A stretch of DNA of 7,535 bases from Deltaproteobacteria bacterium UBA2957 (lineage in GTDB: Bacteria > Myxococcota_A > UBA796). The notes under the pieces were generated by a model. The model saw only the letters and a program-made list of their open reading frames with translations. It was not told the origin of the DNA and made no database searches. The position numbers and the translations under genes were made by a program. The stretch covers positions 1-7,535 of the forward strand of contig DEBL01000200.1 of NCBI GenBank assembly GCA_002348535.1, in the 5' to 3' direction. Positions 5,883 to 7,535 of the stretch are shown here, piece after piece (the first letter of the stretch is position 1; every line of letters starts with the position of its first letter).

Positions 5883-6926
5883 ATGTCTCTCGCACAACTT
5901 CGAAAACCAAAAATGTCCGACACCCAGCCTTTCTTCTCGGAGCGACTGACCGCCGAAGAAGAAAAACAAATGGCCCGGGAAATTCGAAAGGCTGAGCAGG
6001 AAGCTCGTGAAGCCGTTGCCGGAATCGATGAAGCCGATTCCATCCTCATGCGTCGTCCCGACCGGGCCGAGCGGACCCGCGCGGGCGCTGTGGACCGTCT
6101 GGAAGAAGCCGTCAAGGCCACCATCAAAGCCGCTCGCAAAGATCCTGAGTTGAAAGAATACGCTCAGGTTGCGGCTCGATCATGGAACCAAGCCGAAAAC
6201 CTTCGCTGGCGACTGGCCATGTCCGGCCGTCGCATCGCCCATGGGGAAGCCCGCAAACTGGCGGGGCCATTCATGGACGAAGAGGACTTGGTCCAAGAGG
6301 GCTACATCGGCCTTCTTCGCGCCGCCAAGCGATTTGACCCCGACCGAGGAATTCGGTTCTCGACCTATGCTCGTTGGTGGGTTCGGGCACAAATGACTCG
6401 CGCGATCGATCACACCGGACGCCCCGTGCGCCTCCCCGGGTGTGCGGTGGAGCAAACACGGAACCTTCGCAAGGCCATGAAGCGATTCGAATCGGTCGGT
6501 GTTGAGTACACGACCGCTGACCTCGCTCAAGAGGTGGGCATCGACAAGGAGCGCGCCGAACTCCTTCTCAGCCAAGGAAACACCATCTCGCTCGAGCAGC
6601 CAGTCGATGACGGACCTCGCCCTCGACCCTTGGACCGCTTCCTCTCCGATGAGGATGCGCCCCAGCCGGACCGGGAAGCCATCAATACGCAAGAGCTTCG
6701 ACGCATGGAGGATGCTTTCCACGAGCTCCTTACTGAGCGTCAGCGGTTTGTTCTCACCCGTCGATACGGACTGGACGACGGCGAGTTCCGTACGCTCAGC
6801 GAAGTGGGCAAGGAAATGAGCCTGTCCCGCGAGCGCGTGCGCCAGATCGAGCGTGAGGCGCTGACTCGCCTTCGGGATTGCTCTGGAATTCGTTCCGGAC
6901 TCAATCTTCCCGGTTTGTCTGCGTAG
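5883..6926 (+). CDS. RNA polymerase sigma factor, sigma-70 family (RpoD/RpoS-like)
   Basis: This 347-residue protein directs RNA polymerase to promoters. A short region 1.2-like stretch, FFSERLTAEEEKQMAREI (17-34), is followed by a charged, Ala-rich helical segment (about 35-100). Region 2 is clear: DLVQEGYIGLLRAAKRFDP at 135-153 and GIRFSTYARWWVRAQMTRAI at 156-175. The flank VRLPGCAVEQTRNLRKA (182-198) matches regions 2.4 and 3.0 of group 1/2 factors. Region 4 has LTERQRFVLTRRYGL at 283-297 and the helix-turn-helix TLSEVGKEMSLSRERVRQIEREAL at 304-327. The region 2.1 core NLRxVVxIAxxY is unusual, reading NLRWRLAMSGRRIAHGEARK. Length is close to RpoS (330) and well below most RpoD (above 500), and region 1.1 is absent, so an alternative factor is likely. 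AGGAG ten bases upstream favours this start; an in-frame ATG at 5913 lacks a Shine-Dalgarno. An intrinsic terminator follows. Confidence 0.93.
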   Translation: MSLAQLRKPKMSDTQPFFSERLTAEEEKQMAREIRKAEQEAREAVAGIDEADSILMRRPDRAERTRAGAVDRLEEAVKATIKAARKDPELKEYAQVAARSWNQAENLRWRLAMSGRRIAHGEARKLAGPFMDEEDLVQEGYIGLLRAAKRFDPDRGIRFSTYARWWVRAQMTRAIDHTGRPVRLPGCAVEQTRNLRKAMKRFESVGVEYTTADLAQEVGIDKERAELLLSQGNTISLEQPVDDGPRPRPLDRFLSDEDAPQPDREAINTQELRRMEDAFHELLTERQRFVLTRRYGLDDGEFRTLSEVGKEMSLSRERVRQIEREALTRLRDCSGIRSGLNLPGLSA

Positions 6927-6950
6927 ACGCCCAGAACTTCATCTACCTCG

Positions 6951-6983
6951 AGCGCCCACTTCATATGGAGTGGGCGCTTTTTT
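6951..6983 (+). terminator. Intrinsic terminator after the sigma factor gene
   Basis: AGCGCCCACT at 6951-6960 pairs perfectly with AGTGGGCGCT at 6969-6978 around an 8-nt loop, and six T residues (6978-6983) follow. It starts 25 nt after the sigma factor stop. On the other strand the stem sits directly after the proC stop but has no T-run following it, so it is mainly a rightward terminator, although the hairpin could also mark the end of the proC message. Confidence 0.93.
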
Positions 6984-7535
6984 ATTCGACGACCTCTGAA
7001 TCCAGTTGGGCGCCAAGTTCTTTGGTTCGCTCGTGAGCGGCTTCGATTGACTCCGTCAGCACCGCGCTGAATCGACCGCGCTTGAGCACCTGAAGTGCGC
7101 GCGATGTCGTGCCACCCGGACTCGTCACTTCGTCGATCAACGATGCGATGTGCCCGTCCGATTCTTGCAGCATCTTGGCGGTTCCCACCATGGTCGCCAG
7201 CACGGTCTCTTTGGCAACCGATCGCGATTCTCCAATGTAGGCAGCGGCTTCAAGCATTGCTTTCACAAACTGCGCCACAATCGCAGGCCCCGTTCCGTTA
7301 ACCGCAGTGGCCATATCGACGTGACCCTCATCAATGACGCGAACCACGCCCCCCATCACACCGAGCACGCGTTCGATTCGTTCCGCACTGGAATCGTCGA
7401 TGTCTTCGGAGGCGGTCCAGACAGTCATTCCCTCTCGAATTCGACAGGGTAAATTTGGCATGCACCGCGCAACGCGCTTGTGGTCCAGTCCGCGTTGAAT
7501 CGCACCCATGCTCGCACCCGCCACAATGCTCAACG
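6982..7535 (-). CDS. proC: Pyrroline-5-carboxylate reductase, N-terminus beyond window
   Basis: The last 183 codons of a leftward gene are visible; the frame is open to the right edge. ProC reduces 1-pyrroline-5-carboxylate to L-proline with NAD(P)H, the final step of proline synthesis, in the cytosol. The family usually has about 265-280 residues, so roughly 85-90 residues with the Rossmann NADPH site are outside. Visible landmarks are SIVAG, then RCMPNLPC (family RxMPNTPA), NGTGPAIV (family SGSGPA), the dimerisation helices, and DEVTSPGGTTSRALQVL, the most characteristic ProC signature. The T-to-L and S-to-N changes in the first two motifs are modest. The stop TAA at 6984-6982 overlaps the T-run of the sigma factor terminator, so the two genes are convergent with shared end sequence. 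A TTG near the edge is an internal Leu codon, not the start. Confidence 0.96.
   Translation of the reverse strand, partial: LSIVAGASMGAIQRGLDHKRVARCMPNLPCRIREGMTVWTASEDIDDSSAERIERVLGVMGGVVRVIDEGHVDMATAVNGTGPAIVAQFVKAMLEAAAYIGESRSVAKETVLATMVGTAKMLQESDGHIASLIDEVTSPGGTTSRALQVLKRGRFSAVLTESIEAAHERTKELGAQLDSEVVE

Noticed and set aside
5641..5910. An 89-codon minus-strand frame in the leader of the sigma factor gene
   Set aside because: It crosses the sigma factor start, has no ribosome binding site I can see, and the Cys/Arg-rich product resembles nothing known.

Overview
The window is a gene-dense, GC-rich (roughly 60 %) bacterial chromosomal segment. It looks like a free-living Gram-negative, plausibly of the Myxococcota/Bradymonadota (former Deltaproteobacteria) type. 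That placement is an inference from three things: a secreted lipoprotein with an Asp-rich linker, a small Cys cluster and PPC-like domains; a degenerate phosphatase-like protein; and housekeeping genes scattered singly rather than in conserved operons. There is no sign of a mobile element, CRISPR array, rRNA or tRNA, and nothing looks recently transferred.

Layout from left to right. A leftward gene cut by the left edge (1-450) has a reading frame open to the edge and a faint PP2C-phosphatase look. Just upstream of it, and also leftward, is an acetyl-CoA C-acetyltransferase (502-1668) with a strong Shine-Dalgarno and a TetR-like palindrome directly before it. A rightward pair follows: a two-helix membrane protein of 81 residues (1802-2047) and, 7 nt later, a polyprenyl-synthetase-like protein (2055-3062) that has lost both Asp-rich motifs. 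It ends 6 nt from a convergent leftward gene for a 503-residue lipoprotein (3069-4580) with three PPC-like beta-sandwich repeats. Divergent from that is tryptophanyl-tRNA synthetase trpS (4648-5613). A 269-nt gap with inverted repeats precedes a sigma-70 family factor (5883-6926), which ends in a clear intrinsic terminator. Convergent to it is the C-terminal two thirds of pyrroline-5-carboxylate reductase proC (6982 to the right edge).

The genes do not form one pathway. Thiolase, TrpS and ProC are metabolic or translational housekeeping enzymes, the sigma factor is regulatory, and the lipoprotein is envelope-associated. The least conventional parts are the membrane protein/pseudo-prenyl-synthase pair, the triple-PPC lipoprotein, the variant sigma factor with its long leader, and the partial left-edge gene. 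I see no convincing new multi-gene system.
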